A stretch of DNA of 64,000 nucleotides. Origin: Hordeum vulgare subsp. vulgare (taxonomy: Eukaryota; Streptophyta; Magnoliopsida; Poales; Poaceae). Below are positions 1-11,494 of the stretch, piece by piece. The position numbers and the translations under genes are program-made. Within the stretch, counting starts at the first letter, position 1; each line of letters starts with the position of its first letter. The notes below the pieces were generated by a model that was not told the origin of the DNA, searched no databases, and saw only the letters and a program-made list of their open reading frames with translations. The stretch spans positions 457,438,844 to 457,502,843 of the forward strand of contig NC_058522.1 in the NCBI RefSeq assembly GCF_904849725.1. The letters run 5' to 3'.

Positions 1-155
1 CGGACCGCGACACCTACCTCAGGGCAACCCGCCTCACCATCGGGACCCCCCCCCCCCCCCCCCGCGTCCGCGACACCTTTGGGGCGACATGACAGGATCA
101 CCAGGACATCCAGACCCGCCCAGCGCCACTTAGCGGAGATGGCAGGAAAGTAGGA

Positions 156-1250
156 GTGCCATGCTTGGTCCCTGCCCTACGCAACAAGCGGATGCCGAAG
201 GACTTTAAACGACCAAGGAAGGTGCCCAACTACACCTCGGACCTTGAACTGACATCATGGGTTGAGAGTTACGAAGTCGCAATGGACATGCTCGACGTAA
301 GTGAAGCAGTCTGTGCCAGGTACTTCACAATGATGCTCGAAGGGATGGCACACACTTGGTTGAAAAACCTGCCACCCAACTCCATCCAGACTTGGGCTGA
401 ACTGAAGGAACGTTTCATCAAAAACTTCTGAGGAACTTGCAAACGCCCAATGACGATCATCGACTTACATCATTGCGTTCAGCGGCCCGATGAGTCGGCC
501 CAGCACTGGACGCGGCGGGTTGCGGAAATGATCCACTCGTCAGACGGCATCACGGCGGCTCAAGCCGTGCTGATCCTGGAGCAAAATTTCCATTACGAGC
601 CCTTGGTATAGAAGCAGGGCCGACTCAAGCGCAAGGTCCAGGATATGGGCGAGTTGATGGACACCCTCACTCGGTACGCCAAAGCAGACGATACTAAAGA
701 TCCAGGAGAGGATGGCAGCAAGGCCAACTTGCCGAGGAAAGGCGATTCATCCAATAATCACTCCCGTTTTCAGGGACGCGCCCACCATAATCATGGTGGA
801 AATTGCAAGAGAAGGCAGTAGGAAGGAGCCACGGACTTCGTCGCCAACACCAATGCTAACAATGGCAATCAGCGCCAGAAGAAGAGGGGTTACATTGGCA
901 AGAAGCCGTGCAACTATAACGAGATACTTAAGGCCCCTGCCCGCATCACGCCACGGCGGAAGGACCGGCGACTCACTCTTGGGAAGACTGCTACGTAACG
1001 CAGGAGTTTCGGGCGGAGGCACTCAAGAAGGGCCAAACCGATGACCAGAGTCAACGGCAGGAATAGTTCGGTGCGCCTAATCAACATCGGAACCCGTTCG
1101 GCAGTTTTCCCGAACAAGGGGCCTAGAGCAGCTCGCAAACAAGCAGTGGCCAATACCCTGTGCATAACCAGCAGCGGTATAATCCGCCCGGAGTGTTTCA
1201 GCAGCCACCCCCGCAGGTGGCTCCCCAGGGGAAAGATGACAATGGCTTCC
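156..1250 (+). pseudogene. gag of the Tat-lineage gypsy element, degraded
   Basis: Gag forms the virus-like particle. The frame opening at 156 reads a retrotransposon gag core (WLKNLPPNSI, then an ERFIKNF-type segment). It continues in the same frame through a TGA at 429-431 and a TAG at 609-611 to about 720. Past 720 a Cys/His segment, C-x2-H followed by H-x5-C, near 920-1,000 falls in another frame, which implies an indel. The first stop replaces an expected Arg and is compatible with CGA to TGA. No intact gag product is possible. Confidence 0.75.
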
Positions 1251-1289
1251 CAAACAATTAAACAGTGGACAATACCACGTGTTCACCAC

Positions 1290-2069
1290 CAGTGCCTGTA
1301 AGCGAGACAAGAAGGTGAAGCATAAGACGTATAGCGTGTCCGAGCCGGCACTCCCCAGGTACCTCCACTGGTCCGAGCGGACTATCTCGTGGAGTAGGGA
1401 GGATCATCCGCCCAAAATCGACAACCCCGGCGACTTGGCATTGGTCGTGGCCCCCAAGTCGGGTGATATACCCTTCCAAAGGTTCTCACGGATGGTGGCA
1501 GCAGCATCAACATATTATATTTCGACACCTTTCGAAGGATGAACCTCTTAGAGAAAGACCTAATGCCGTCAACCACAGTATTCCATGGTATCGTCCTGGG
1601 TAAGTCGACATATCCAATTGGGCGGGTCAAACTTAGTGTGGCTTTTGGTATAGCATCCAATCACAGGAGTGAGTCGCTTATATTTGAGGTGGTCAAGCTA
1701 AAGAGCCCTTATCATGCGTTGTTCGGGCGGCCGGCTTACGGCCGGTTCATGGCTCGCCCCTGCTATGTCTATCTTAAACTCAAGATGTCTGGCCCTAAGG
1801 GACCCATCACGGTCGATGGTGACAGGAGGATAGAAAAGGAGTGTGAGGAAGGAGATGCGGCTTATGCCGAAATCGCCTTTGCTGTAGAAGAACTCAAGTA
1901 TCACCAAGCCAATGTTGACCCGGCGGATTTGTCGCCCCTCCAGAAGCCAACGACTGATGCCGAGCCGCTCCTCAAGTTCAAGCCGACGGATGACACTAAG
2001 ATGGTGGACTTCGTTCCTGGCGATTCATCCAAGCAGTTCACTATCGGGGCGGGTCTGGATCCCAAATAG
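1290..2069 (+). pseudogene. Aspartic protease region of the Tat-lineage gypsy element
   Basis: This domain cleaves the Gag-Pol polyprotein. The active-site motif DGGSS, typical of this lineage, is readable around 1,491-1,505. It is in a different frame from both the upstream segment (YLHWSERTISW) and the downstream one that starts at 1,539 (MNLLEKDLMPS). At least one frameshift therefore sits near 1,480-1,540. The downstream segment runs open to 2,069 and includes the flap/hydrophobic region (HALFGRPAYGRF). RT coding continues in another frame from about 2,050. Not functional as read. Confidence 0.7.
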
Positions 2070-3396
2070 GAAAGCTGTCATCGAATTCGTCCGTGAGAAT
2101 CGGGACATCTTCGCATGGAAACCTTCTGACATGCCTGGTGTACCGAGAGAATTCGTTGAGAACCATCTTAATGTTGACCCTAAAGCAAAGCCGATTAAGC
2201 AATATCTTCGCAGGTTTAATGAGGAGCGATGCAAGGCGATCGGAGAAGAAGTCGCCTGTCTTTTGGCCGCCGGATTTATCGTTGAGGTCTTCCACCCTAA
2301 ATGGTTGGCTAACCCGGTCCTGGTGCTAAAAAAGAACAGCACTTTCCACATGTGGAACGACTACACCGACCTCAACAGAGCTTGCCCAAAGGATCCTTTC
2401 GCCCTTCCCCGCATTGATCAAATCATTGATTCGGTCGCGGGCTGCGAGCGTTTGTGTTTCTTGGACGCCTACTCCGGATATCACCAAATCAAGATGGTTG
2501 TGGAAGATCAGGAGAAGACAACTTTCATAACCCCGTTTGGCGCTTTTTGCAATGTATCCATGCCGTTTGGGCTCAAGAGTGCTGGGGCGACTTACCAGCG
2601 TTGTATCCAAAACTGTGTCCGCAGCCAAATCGAACGCAACGTTCACGCTTACGTTGATGACATCGTGGTAAAATCTCGCAAGAAGGAGACACTCCTGGAG
2701 GATCTCAAGGAAACTTTTGACAATCTGCGGGTGTATCAGATGAAGCTTAATCCCACCAAATGTGTCTTTGGCGTTCCCGCAGGAAAGTTGTTGGGTTTCT
2801 TGGTGTCCGAACGCGGCATTGAGGCCAACCCGGACAAAATCGAGGCAATCACTTTGCTCGGGAAACCAGCGAATATTAATCAAGTTCAACGCATGGCGGG
2901 TCGTATCGCGGCCTTGAATCGCTTTATAAGCCGCCTGGGGGAGAAAGCTATTCCCCTCTATCAGTTGCTTCAGAAAGCTGATCGTTTTGTTTGGACGAAC
3001 GAGGCCAATGAAGCTTTTGAAGCTCTGAAGCAGCAGCTGGTCAACCCGCCGGTTCTAGCCGCCCCGACTGAAAAGGAGCGTATGCTATTATACATCGCGG
3101 TGAATACCAAGGTGGTGAGCGTGGCAGTGGCTGTCGAACGGAAGGAAGAAGGAAAGGAATACCCGATACAGCGCCCAGTGTATTTTATCAGCGAGGTGCT
3201 AACCCTCTCCAAATAACGTTACCTGCATTGGCAGAAGTTGGTTTATGGGGTCTTTATGGCAAGTCGGAAGCTCAAACATTATTTCCAAGAACATCCTATC
3301 ACGGTGGTTAGCTCCGCCCCTCTTGGGGACATCATCCAGAACCGAGAAGCAACAGGGTGAATCGCCAAATGGGCGATTGAGCTTGGGCCGCACCAT
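2050..3396 (+). pseudogene. Reverse transcriptase and first RNase H of the Tat-lineage element
   Basis: RT landmarks in order: RACPKDPFALPRID, FLDAYSGYHQI, TPFGAFCNVSMPFGLKSAGA and the catalytic box YVDDIVV near 2,650. The connection domain and first RNase H follow. The frame is open to a TAA at 3,214-3,216 and continues in the same frame to the next domain, so the break is a single nonsense substitution. A usually conserved CVDYTDL-type segment reads WNDYTDL, a probable later substitution. The catalytic aspartates of RT are intact but the polyprotein is interrupted. Confidence 0.85.
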
Positions 3397-3880
3397 GTGC
3401 GGTATGCGCCTCGCACGGCTATCAAGTCCCAGGCATTGGTCGACTTCATCAATGATTGTACCGAGTTGCAGATTCTGGAAGACAGGCCTGATCTCACGTA
3501 CTGGACTATTTATTTTGATGGGTCTAGGAAATTGGAAGGCTCGGGGGCTGGCGTGGTGTTGATTTCACCCCAGGGAGACAAGTGTTGCTATGTTCTTCGA
3601 CTCATGTTACCGTGGACCAATAACGCTGCGGAGTATGAAGCCCTGCATCACGGTTTGCGACTCGCCAAGGAGATGAACCTCACGCACGTTAGATGTTTGG
3701 GCGATTCCGATCTGGTGGCTCAACGAGTTTCAGGTACATGGGATTCCCAGGACTCCCTCATGGCGGCTTACAGAAGGGTTCTGTCTAATGTGGCGGGTCA
3801 TTTCCATGGTTATCAGGTCGATCATTTCGACCGGCAACTTAACAAAGCAGTTGATGCCCTCTCGCGTCTCGGCTCGCAAC
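3397..3880 (+). pseudogene. Second, archaeal-type RNase H domain of the Tat element
   Basis: It degrades RNA in RNA:DNA hybrids during reverse transcription. All four acidic catalytic positions are visible: D in YFDGSRK, E in NNAAEYEAL, D in CLGDSDL and D in NKAVDALSRL. It is a second RNase H placed after the first, an arrangement known for the plant Tat lineage and thought to be an added domain. The frame is the same as RT and integrase and contains no stop of its own. Confidence 0.8.
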
Positions 3881-5266
3881 GTAAGCCGGTTCCTCCTAAT
3901 GTTTTCCTAGATATTCTCCATAACCCTTCCGTGAGGCTGCCCTCGGAAGAAGAGTTGGCGATACCAGACCCTGAGTCCCAGTTTGTGGCGGCTCTCCGTG
4001 TTACACCGGACTGGGTTCTTCCTTACTTGGAATACCTCACACGAGGCGAGTTACCTTCGGATGAGGTGTTGGCCCGTCAAATCGTTCGTCGGAGCAAATC
4101 CATGGTCACCATCAACGGCGAGTTATATAAGCGGAGTACTTCTGGGGTATTTCAAAGATGCGTTTCTTCTGATGAAGGGTGCGTTATACTAAACGAAATC
4201 CATGCCGGAGATTGCGGGCATCATGCCGGGTCACGTTCCCTGGTTTCCAAGGCATTCTGACATGGATTCTTTTGGTTAACGGCTCATGCGGGTGCAGAAG
4301 AGATAGTTCGTCGATGTGATGGTTGTCAACGTTTTGGATGACACGCTCATGTGCCAGCTCAAGAACTAAGGATGATCCCTATCACTTGGCCTTTCGCGGT
4401 CTGGGGGTTAGATATGGTTGGACCTTTTAAGATGTCGTCCAATAAAAAAACTCATCTACTGGTGGCGGTTGATAAATTCACCAAGTGGGTCGAAGCAGAG
4501 CCTGTTGGCAGCTGTGATGCAGAAACGACCATCAAATTCTTGAAAAAGTTGATATTCTGGTTTAGATACCCACACAACATTATCACTAATAATGGTACCG
4601 ATCTATCACAAGGGGCGATGCAGGAGTTTTGCCACCGGGAGCACATCCAGCTTGATGTGTCTGCGGTCGCTCATCCACAATCTAATGGGCAGGCAGAACG
4701 GGCGAATCAGGAAGTACTGCGAGGAATCAAGCCCCGACTTATGGTTCCCCTGGAGTGCACCCCGGGGTGTTGGGTTAAGGAGTTGCCTTCGGTATTATGG
4801 AGCATTCGAACCACCCCGAATCGTTCTACGGGTTTTACTCCTTTCTTCTTGGTGTACGGAGGAGAAGTCGTTTTTCCCAGTGACATTAGGCATGACTCGC
4901 CCAGAGTCGCCGCTTATGTGGAACAGAATAATGCGCTGGCATGACAGGATTCTTTGGATGCTTTGGAGGAAGCACGCGATTTGGCTGCCTCCCGATCGGC
5001 TATCTGTCAACAAGATTTGCGGAGTTATCATAGCCGCCGGGTCAAGAGCCGGGCTTTTCAAGAGGGCAACTTAGTGCTCCGTTTGACCCAAGATCGCACT
5101 GGCATGCATAAGTTGTCACCACCATGGGAAGGACCGTTTGTCGTCAGCAAAAACCTTCGCAACGGGTCATACTATTTGATGGATCTTCGGCCTGATCAGC
5201 CAACCACGGGGGTCGAGTAAACTCGCCCCTGGAACATAGCCCATCTGCGGCCTTACTACACTTGAG
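3881..5266 (+). pseudogene. Integrase of the Tat-lineage gypsy element
   Basis: The zinc-binding N-terminus (HxxxH then CDGCQ) is at about 4,200-4,340, the catalytic core at 4,370-4,800 and the C-terminal domain at 4,950-5,266. Nonsense codons in the same frame are at 4,258 (TGA), 4,339 (TGA), 4,942 (TGA) and 5,218 (TAA). At the first three an Arg is expected, consistent with CGA to TGA. The middle catalytic Asp has changed: the core reads ITNNGTD where ITDNGT is usual. The copy would be inactive even without the stops. The natural end is probably the TGA at 5,264. Confidence 0.8.
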
Positions 5267-6383
5267 CTATTGGCTCCGCTTTTTTCCTTTCTCTCCCATC
5301 TTTTACAGATTGTACGTCTTTCATTTCTATAAAGAAATAAAGTTGATACCCACGAATTCTGGGTTTTTCCTGCCACTCCATCGTCTTGAAAGCATGGATC
5401 TTTATTGTTCATCGATAAGTCGCCCAAATATGGACGCTATCAATACCAGAGAGCATAAGTCACCATGTTGCACTTATTACAACACTGGGTATTGATAAGC
5501 CAAAGAGGATCAAGTCGCTACACGCGCACGATTCAAACATGGGCGCCTTATATGATTTTGAGGATTAGGCCGGCTTACTTGGGGGCTATCAACCCCAAGT
5601 CGTTTTGTGGTAAGAGCGTATACGCTTCTACAATCCTATGACCGGTCTTTCCCCTAATCATAGGTCACTTGGGGGCTTCCTCTCACTGAGATCAACCTAA
5701 TTACCCATTTGGCTAGCGAAAAATTACCGCACTACAAATGGTTATACTGGACTGTGTGTTGGCCAAATCGCCATATGGACCCATGAACTCTTGGCGAGTC
5801 AATCCACTATTTGGACCAGGAACTCACCTTGGTTAAAACATGCATGGTATCGGCTAGCGCCCAACATGGGAAATAGAGAAACCATTGGTTCATTGAACCT
5901 GCTTCACCGAAGCTTGACTCGCGCCTGATCAGCCGGTCTAAATACTTGAGCTTTTTTATACAAAAAGTCTCCGTTGGGTAGCACTTGAGTTTGTTTAACT
6001 CGTCCTATCCTGTCGCGACTTGAACGAGCCGAAGAAATTCTTACTCTCACCTTCCTCGCACTGCCACAAGGTTTCACAGATTTATAAGACTCGTCGGATC
6101 TTGTTGAGTCGGGTTTTTCTGCATATAATTCGCCAGAACACCTTGAGTCGGTTATTATTTATTATCATCCATTACTCATTGAGATGGTTTGATGTATGTT
6201 TTTGTTAGCCCAATAGGTTGGTGATCAAAATCTTAACTGACACGGCGGGTCAAGCATCATAGGCGCCCCAAGGGCGGCACAAGGTTTTTTAAGGATCACG
6301 GGAGAGTTCCGCAAGAGGCATACGCAAGGTATTCTTTTCTAGAATAACCTATTACATGGCTCGGATGGCCAAATCAGTAAGAT
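5267..6383. other. Non-coding spacer between integrase and the antisense gene
   Basis: No credible coding frame on either strand. It holds two polypurine-tract-like motifs (CTTGGGGGCT near 5,577 and 5,667). A diverged single copy of the 70-bp unit that is tandemly repeated at 33.46 and 39.34 kb lies at about 5,935-6,035. That shared segment links this element to the non-autonomous Tat-like pair. Confidence 0.6.
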
Positions 6384-9300
6384 CTATTCTACTGGTGCCT
6401 CCTGGTCAACTTGCCCTGAGCTCTGGCCGACTTCAAGGTGTAAATCGCCCAGTACCCAATTATACTTGGATAGAGCGGCAAATTCGTCTTCATCATTCAA
6501 AAATGCCGAGAGATCCGCCTCCAAATCAAAAGGGTTTTTGGGCCGACGAGGATTCAAGCTGGTTGTCACAAAGGTTGGCGGGTTTACTTTCTTGTTCTTG
6601 TCGTCATAAGCAGCTTCGTACTTTGACAAATCCAAGCTTGCTGCTAGCTGAGTCGCCGCCAAGCGTGATTCCCTAACGACACACTGATAATCATCTTGAG
6701 TAAATTCTGACTCGTCGTCCTTGAGCTGTGGGAAGCCTGCTGCTACTTCTTCGGGTTTCAGTTCTGGAGCATACGCCAAACTTCGACTCAACATAGTCAG
6801 CGCCCCTTTCCGGACGGCTGGTCGGGTTAGCTCACCTATCTGAGGCGGAAGGGTAGATAAGCAGCAAAGCATCTTTTTGATTGATGTGATTGGTTCCTTG
6901 GAACCCATCACTGCCTTCACGGTCAGCACGCTCCTAGTATACAACTACTCAGTCAATGTGTAAATCACCTTTAACTTCAAGATACAGTCGTCCTGAAGGT
7001 TGGCGGCTCTCGGGCCTGCATAAGGGATAATAATGGTTAGTGCTTTTTTCACACAAAATTTTCCTTTTAAAAGATACAAAACCAGGGATTCCTTCTTACC
7101 AAAGATGGGCCGTGTCATGTTGGAGATATGTTTCTTTAAGCCGGCCAGCTCTTGTTGCACGGCTTCCAGTTTTGCTTCAGCCATTTCCGCTCGCTTTAGC
7201 GCGGTGGCCTGATCAGCTTGAGACTTCTTGTTGGCGGCTTTCAGCTTCTCCATATCAGCTAAGATCACCTGGTATTTTTCCTCTGCTTTAGCCCGCGCGT
7301 CTTGCTGGTCGGCTAAACTTTTCTTTATGTCACCCAACATCGACTCGGCTTGGGCCAGAGATTCCTGTCAACATATTATCAAGGGACAAGTCTCAGAATT
7401 ATTGCAAGCAACACCCCTGACACATGGGGGCTAATGTATAATTTTTTAGACAAAATTATACCATATCAAGACCCGGCTCATCTTTCAAAAGATGGCCCGG
7501 CCCTTGGGGGTTACAGGTCGAAAGTTTTTTCTACATCAAGACCCGGCTTATCTTTCAAAAGATGACCCGGCCCTTGGGGGTTACAGGTCGAAAGTTTTTT
7601 CTACATCAAGACCTGGCTCATCTTTCAAAAGATGACCCGGCCCTTAGGGGTTACAGGTCGAAAGTTTTTTCTACATCAAGACCCGTCTCATCTTTCAAAA
7701 GATGACCCGGCCCTTGGGGGTTACAGGTCGAAGATTTTTTCTACATCAAGACCCGACTCATCTTTCAAAATATGACCCGGCCCTTGGGGGTTACAGGTCG
7801 AAAGTTTTTCTACATAAAGACCCGGCTCATCTTTCAAAAGATGACCCGGTCCTTGCGGGCTAATGAGGAGGGTATGCATTAAGGTGTACCTCATGTTTAT
7901 TCTTCATCATATGGAGCAGATTCTTCTCCATTTCATAACTTGTTTCTAGGCGACTTGCGAAGCCGGAGGAGAGCTCTTTAAACTCAAGATTTTCATATTG
8001 AGAAAGTTTGGCCTTGGAAATTTCATGTCCGGTGGAAGGATGGGACGATGTTGATACATGCTTCGATAAGATTGCTGAAGCCGGTTTAGAGAAGCTAGTA
8101 CCAGTAATGATTACAGCTCAGGATCTTCAGTCGCCTTCAACGGACTTGGCGGGTTGGGCGCTTCCATGCCTTCCTTGGGAGAACTTGGAAGGTCAACTCG
8201 GTCATCAGATATATCTTTTGCCGGGTCAGCATGAGCCAGTGCTGGGTTTCCTTTAAGTTCTGGAGCCGCAGTGGAAGTTGAGCCGCCAGTTTTTCTCTTC
8301 TTTGCTTGCGCTCTAAAGAAAAGAGGGTCATGCTTAAAGCAAGCATCATTATCATTAAGAAGGACATAAGTATTATAAGGACTTACCATTGTACGCGAAT
8401 CATTGGCGGAAGGGCCGACATCACTGAGTCGCCTGACGAAGGGGGAGAAGTCTGCAAAAGTAATATCTCAAAATATGAGCGAGTAACAAGTATGACCCAA
8501 AAGAAAATGGAAGTGGACATTGATAAAGGATACCTCATTTTGTCGTTTCTTGGGAGGGTTTTTTACTGGTAACCCGGACACCAAATCTCCTGAGTGGCCT
8601 CGAGTCTTCCGAAAGGAAGCGTGTTGCGCCTTCTTCAAGAGGAAATTAGGCTCCAGACAAGCATTCGGGTGAGACATGGGAACTTTCCCACAAACCCGCC
8701 TAGCCGGCTTAGGCGAAGGGGAAGATGAGTCGGAAGAAATAGAAATTACCTCTACGGCGTCATCCTCGCATTCGTTGTCATCATTCTATACATAGAGATG
8801 CAGAGATATAAGCACAAACCAGATCAAAGGGCGTCAAGACAAAGAAGATAAAATTTTACCTCTGAAGACACATCGCCGACTTGGGATTCGTCCACATCAG
8901 ACGATTCGGCGATGGCGGTTTTGTTTTTACCCTTGGTTTTCCTCTTTGGAGGCGGTCTGGCTTGCTTCAAGGCCATCTTTTTTGGCCTTTTTGACCTGAA
9001 TCGGTCACCTTTCTGAAGTGGAATTTTCATTATGCAAATCAGAATCCGAGTAAGTCGGAAAGAATGAACCAAGGACGAGTTAAATTATTTACCTTAGAAG
9101 CCGGGTTAATCTTGCAGAATGGCTTAAGCCCTATGTGGCTACACTTGTCCAAGGGCTCGCCGGTTAGCTTCTTGATGATGGTCACAATGTCTTCCTCTAT
9201 GAGTGTTGTGCGGAAGTAGCATTGAGGATGGTCCAAAGTGCCATCAAAATCGCACATCAAGCCGTCTCGGCGACTCACGGGAAGGATGCGCCATTCCACC

Positions 9301-9971
9301 CAGCAGCGGATCAGATCAACTCCAGTAAGACCATTGTTTGTTAAAGATCGTAACTCGGATAGCACTGGAATGAAATCCGACTCCTCCTCTTCGGTGAGCT
9401 TGTCTGGAAGTTTGAAGTTTGTGGGCAGACGTTCCTTCCTATAGCCCAGGAGTTTGTTTTCACCCGGAGGGGAAGTGTCCCGGCAATAAAACCAAGACTC
9501 GCCCCAGTCTTTGGGATGGCTAGGCATGGCGAGTGATGGGAATGAGTTGTCCCTGCGTCGTTGAACATTGGCCTCCAAGTTCTAAGCTAGGGTCGTTGGC
9601 GAACTCGGTCTGGCGATTCAGATGGAAGAAGTACCAAAATAAAGGGACCGATGGTTCCATTCGCAGATAAGCTTCACAGAATACTTGGAACTGGTAGAAG
9701 TTGCTGACCGAGTTGGGGCCCAAGTCTTGGAGACGGACGTTCATGAAGGCTATAGCAACTCTGAGGAACTTTGATCCTGGCGGCTTAAACCCCCGTTCGA
9801 GGTGTTCAGCAAAAACAACTATCTCCCCTTCCTTCGGGTTGGGAATTTCTTTGCCTAGACCGGATCAAGATTCCCTGTCTTCACGCAATCCTCAAGGAAG
9901 GCGTCGTCAACTTTGGTCGGAAGCCAGTCGGCCTTGAAAACGGCACCCATAACTACAGAGGAAAAGGTCAT
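6384..9971 (-). pseudogene. Spliced antisense gene of the Tat element (putative gypsy-type transposon domain), degraded
   Basis: Exons read on minus, bounded by GT..AG introns: 9,971-9,093, 9,012-8,860, 8,785-8,534, 8,451-8,387, 8,312-7,889, 7,366-7,100 and 7,015-6,384. Exon 1 encodes the plant domain annotated as putative gypsy type transposon: LGPNSVSNFYQFQVFCEAYL, a short loop, then a WFYCRD segment. Exon 2 is Lys/Arg-rich (possible nuclear signal). Exons 3-5 are Ser/Pro/charged. Exon 6 is a strong coiled coil and exon 7 an acidic C-terminus. Exons 2, 3 and 6 have lengths divisible by three and join in phase 0. Lesions: a frameshift near 9,868, one near 9,580, a stop near 8,112 and a TAG near 6,942. 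Similar antisense ORFs are known in plant Tat elements; their function is unknown to me. Confidence 0.7.
7462..7862. repeat. 70-bp tandem repeat, six copies, inside an intron of the antisense gene
   Basis: The unit starts at 7,471, 7,540, 7,610, 7,680, 7,750 and 7,820. Each unit contains CATCTTTCAAAAGATG (a 7-bp inverted repeat with a 2-nt loop) and a GGCCCTTGGGGGTTACAG motif resembling the polypurine tract of the related elements. The array lies wholly inside the intron 7,367-7,888 of the antisense gene. Confidence 0.85.
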
Positions 9972-10456
9972 GGGTAAGATAACCCGCCTAAGACTTGTTG
10001 AAGTGGCTAAGAGGATCCCTCAACTCGCCGAACACTTATCGAGTGGTTAAGAAAATTTATTAACTCGCCAATAAGGGACCAGATTTGGGCACAAGGGCGA
10101 CTTAGGAATTTCCTATTATTCAGGGAAGACGTCTCAGGGCATCAGAGGTGTGCGGTAAAATGATGAAGTACGGATCTATAAACAGGTTTCTACGCAGCAA
10201 GCAGTGAAATATAGATCTATGAACAGGTTAAATTGAATGGGAAGGGGCCTCGATAAGGTGAAACAGACCATGGCTAGGGTAAATACAGTGAGGGTGATTT
10301 GACCGAAGCCTTTTTGGTTCCTCAAACAGGAGCTAATCAATTGAGGATACGGTCGATGCTACCGTGCCTATTACTACTATGAATCAATTAGCATATGTGG
10401 AGGCGTTCGAAGTGTTCTAAGAAACCGGGAGACGACGAACATCGAGGAGCTAAGAT

Positions 10457-10465
10457 CTATTTATA
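10457..10465 (-). promoter_or_regulatory. Candidate TATA box of the antisense gene
   Basis: On minus this reads TATAAATAG, followed by about 490 nt to the first ATG of the antisense gene at 9,971. The DNA upstream on minus (10,490-10,740) is GC-rich, as grass promoters often are. The stretch 9,972-10,986 otherwise shows no credible gene. The call is inferred from sequence and position only. Confidence 0.4.
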
Positions 10466-10986
10466 ATGGCGAAGGGCTGACCTGATAATGGCGTTTGGAA
10501 GCGACCGTGGGAGATCCGCGGTGAATGTTGTGTCCTTGGTTGGCTCGGAGATGCGCCGGACATGGTGGCCGGTGACGGAGTTCCTCGGGCGGCGACGGAG
10601 TTCTTGGTGCGGTCGCGAGGAAGAAGAGGCAGACGAAGTGAGTAGGTGGAGATGCTCTTCGCTCCCTTTCCCGAGCCTATTTAATGTGACGGGCGCTGGA
10701 ATCGAGGCGCCTCGAGCGGGAACCGAAAAGACAAGTTAAAGATTCGCAATAATAGCGCCAAGATTTTCGGGATATCTATGCCGCGAGATCCCTTGGGGAT
10801 TGCGTCATCATTTTTCCGAGATTAACGGGATAAGATGATGTCATCAGGAAACAGTTCGGTGACTTGGATATTTCTATGGAGGATGGCGGCTTAAGCGTAT
10901 GATGCATAAAACGGGCGGAATGAGTCGCCCCTAAACTAGGTAAGAGTTTATTGGTGTGAACAGGTTCAAGTCAATCTGGAGCCTAA

Positions 10987-11494
10987 AGTTGGGGATATTA
11001 TCTGCGGTGTGACCCGCCCTAGTTGGGCCGGGTCACCAAGTGGGCGACTCATCCTTTGGTGATTCAAGCTTCGACCCGGTAGGCCCAGGAGCTGGATGGC
11101 GGTTCAAGATCCACATAGAGAACCAATTACAGGGGAGTTCTCCAGTCTTGGAAAGCACGGCGATTTAAAGATAGAAAGAATCATGACTTGCGTTATGGCA
11201 AGGACTCTTGTAAACCCTAAGGGCTCGACCTGTATATAAAGGCGAGTCCCTAGGAAGGAGAGGGGAGGTTAGAAATCATCGAGAGCTAGGTCAGGCGAGT
11301 TATGCCCTCCTTGTAATCGAAACATCGTCAATACAACACAGAGCAGGACGTACGCTTTTACCTCCTCACGAGGGGCCGAACCTGGGTAAATCTGAGTCCC
11401 GCTCCCGTTCAACCCCTTTGAGTCGCCACCAAGGTGCGATGGCTCCATCATTAAGTCCTTTCACTAGGACATCTGTCGTGACAAAACCACGACA
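10987..11494 (+). repeat. 3' LTR of the Tat-lineage gypsy element
   Basis: Its start aligns with the LTR start of the Tat-like pair (GGGGATAT..GCGGTGTGACCCG), with the first T apparently mutated. Its end CGTGACAAAACCACGACA is identical to those LTRs. A TATA box (TATATAAA) is at 11,233-11,240. Length is about 508 bp. The next bases (GATGT) may be the target duplication, but the other flank is outside the window. Confidence 0.7.

Larger units (their letters stand above)
1..11494 (+). mobile_element. Ty3/gypsy retrotransposon, Tat lineage, 5' end outside window
   Basis: The window opens inside the gag region, so the 5' LTR and PBS lie upstream. Order on +: gag, protease, RT, RNase H, a second (archaeal-type) RNase H, integrase, a non-coding spacer, an antisense gene, 3' LTR. 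The second RNase H and the antisense gene between pol and the 3' LTR are known hallmarks of the Tat lineage. The LTR terminus (ending CCACGACA) and a short internal segment at 5,935-6,035 resemble the non-autonomous element at 33,089-41,993, so this could be a copy of its autonomous partner (inference). All coding parts carry stops or frameshifts, so the copy is dead. A C-only run lies near 47-63. Confidence 0.85.

Noticed and set aside
10488..10739. Plus-strand 83-codon frame upstream of the gypsy 3' LTR
   Set aside because: It overlaps the GC-rich presumed promoter of the antisense gene and has no recognisable domain.
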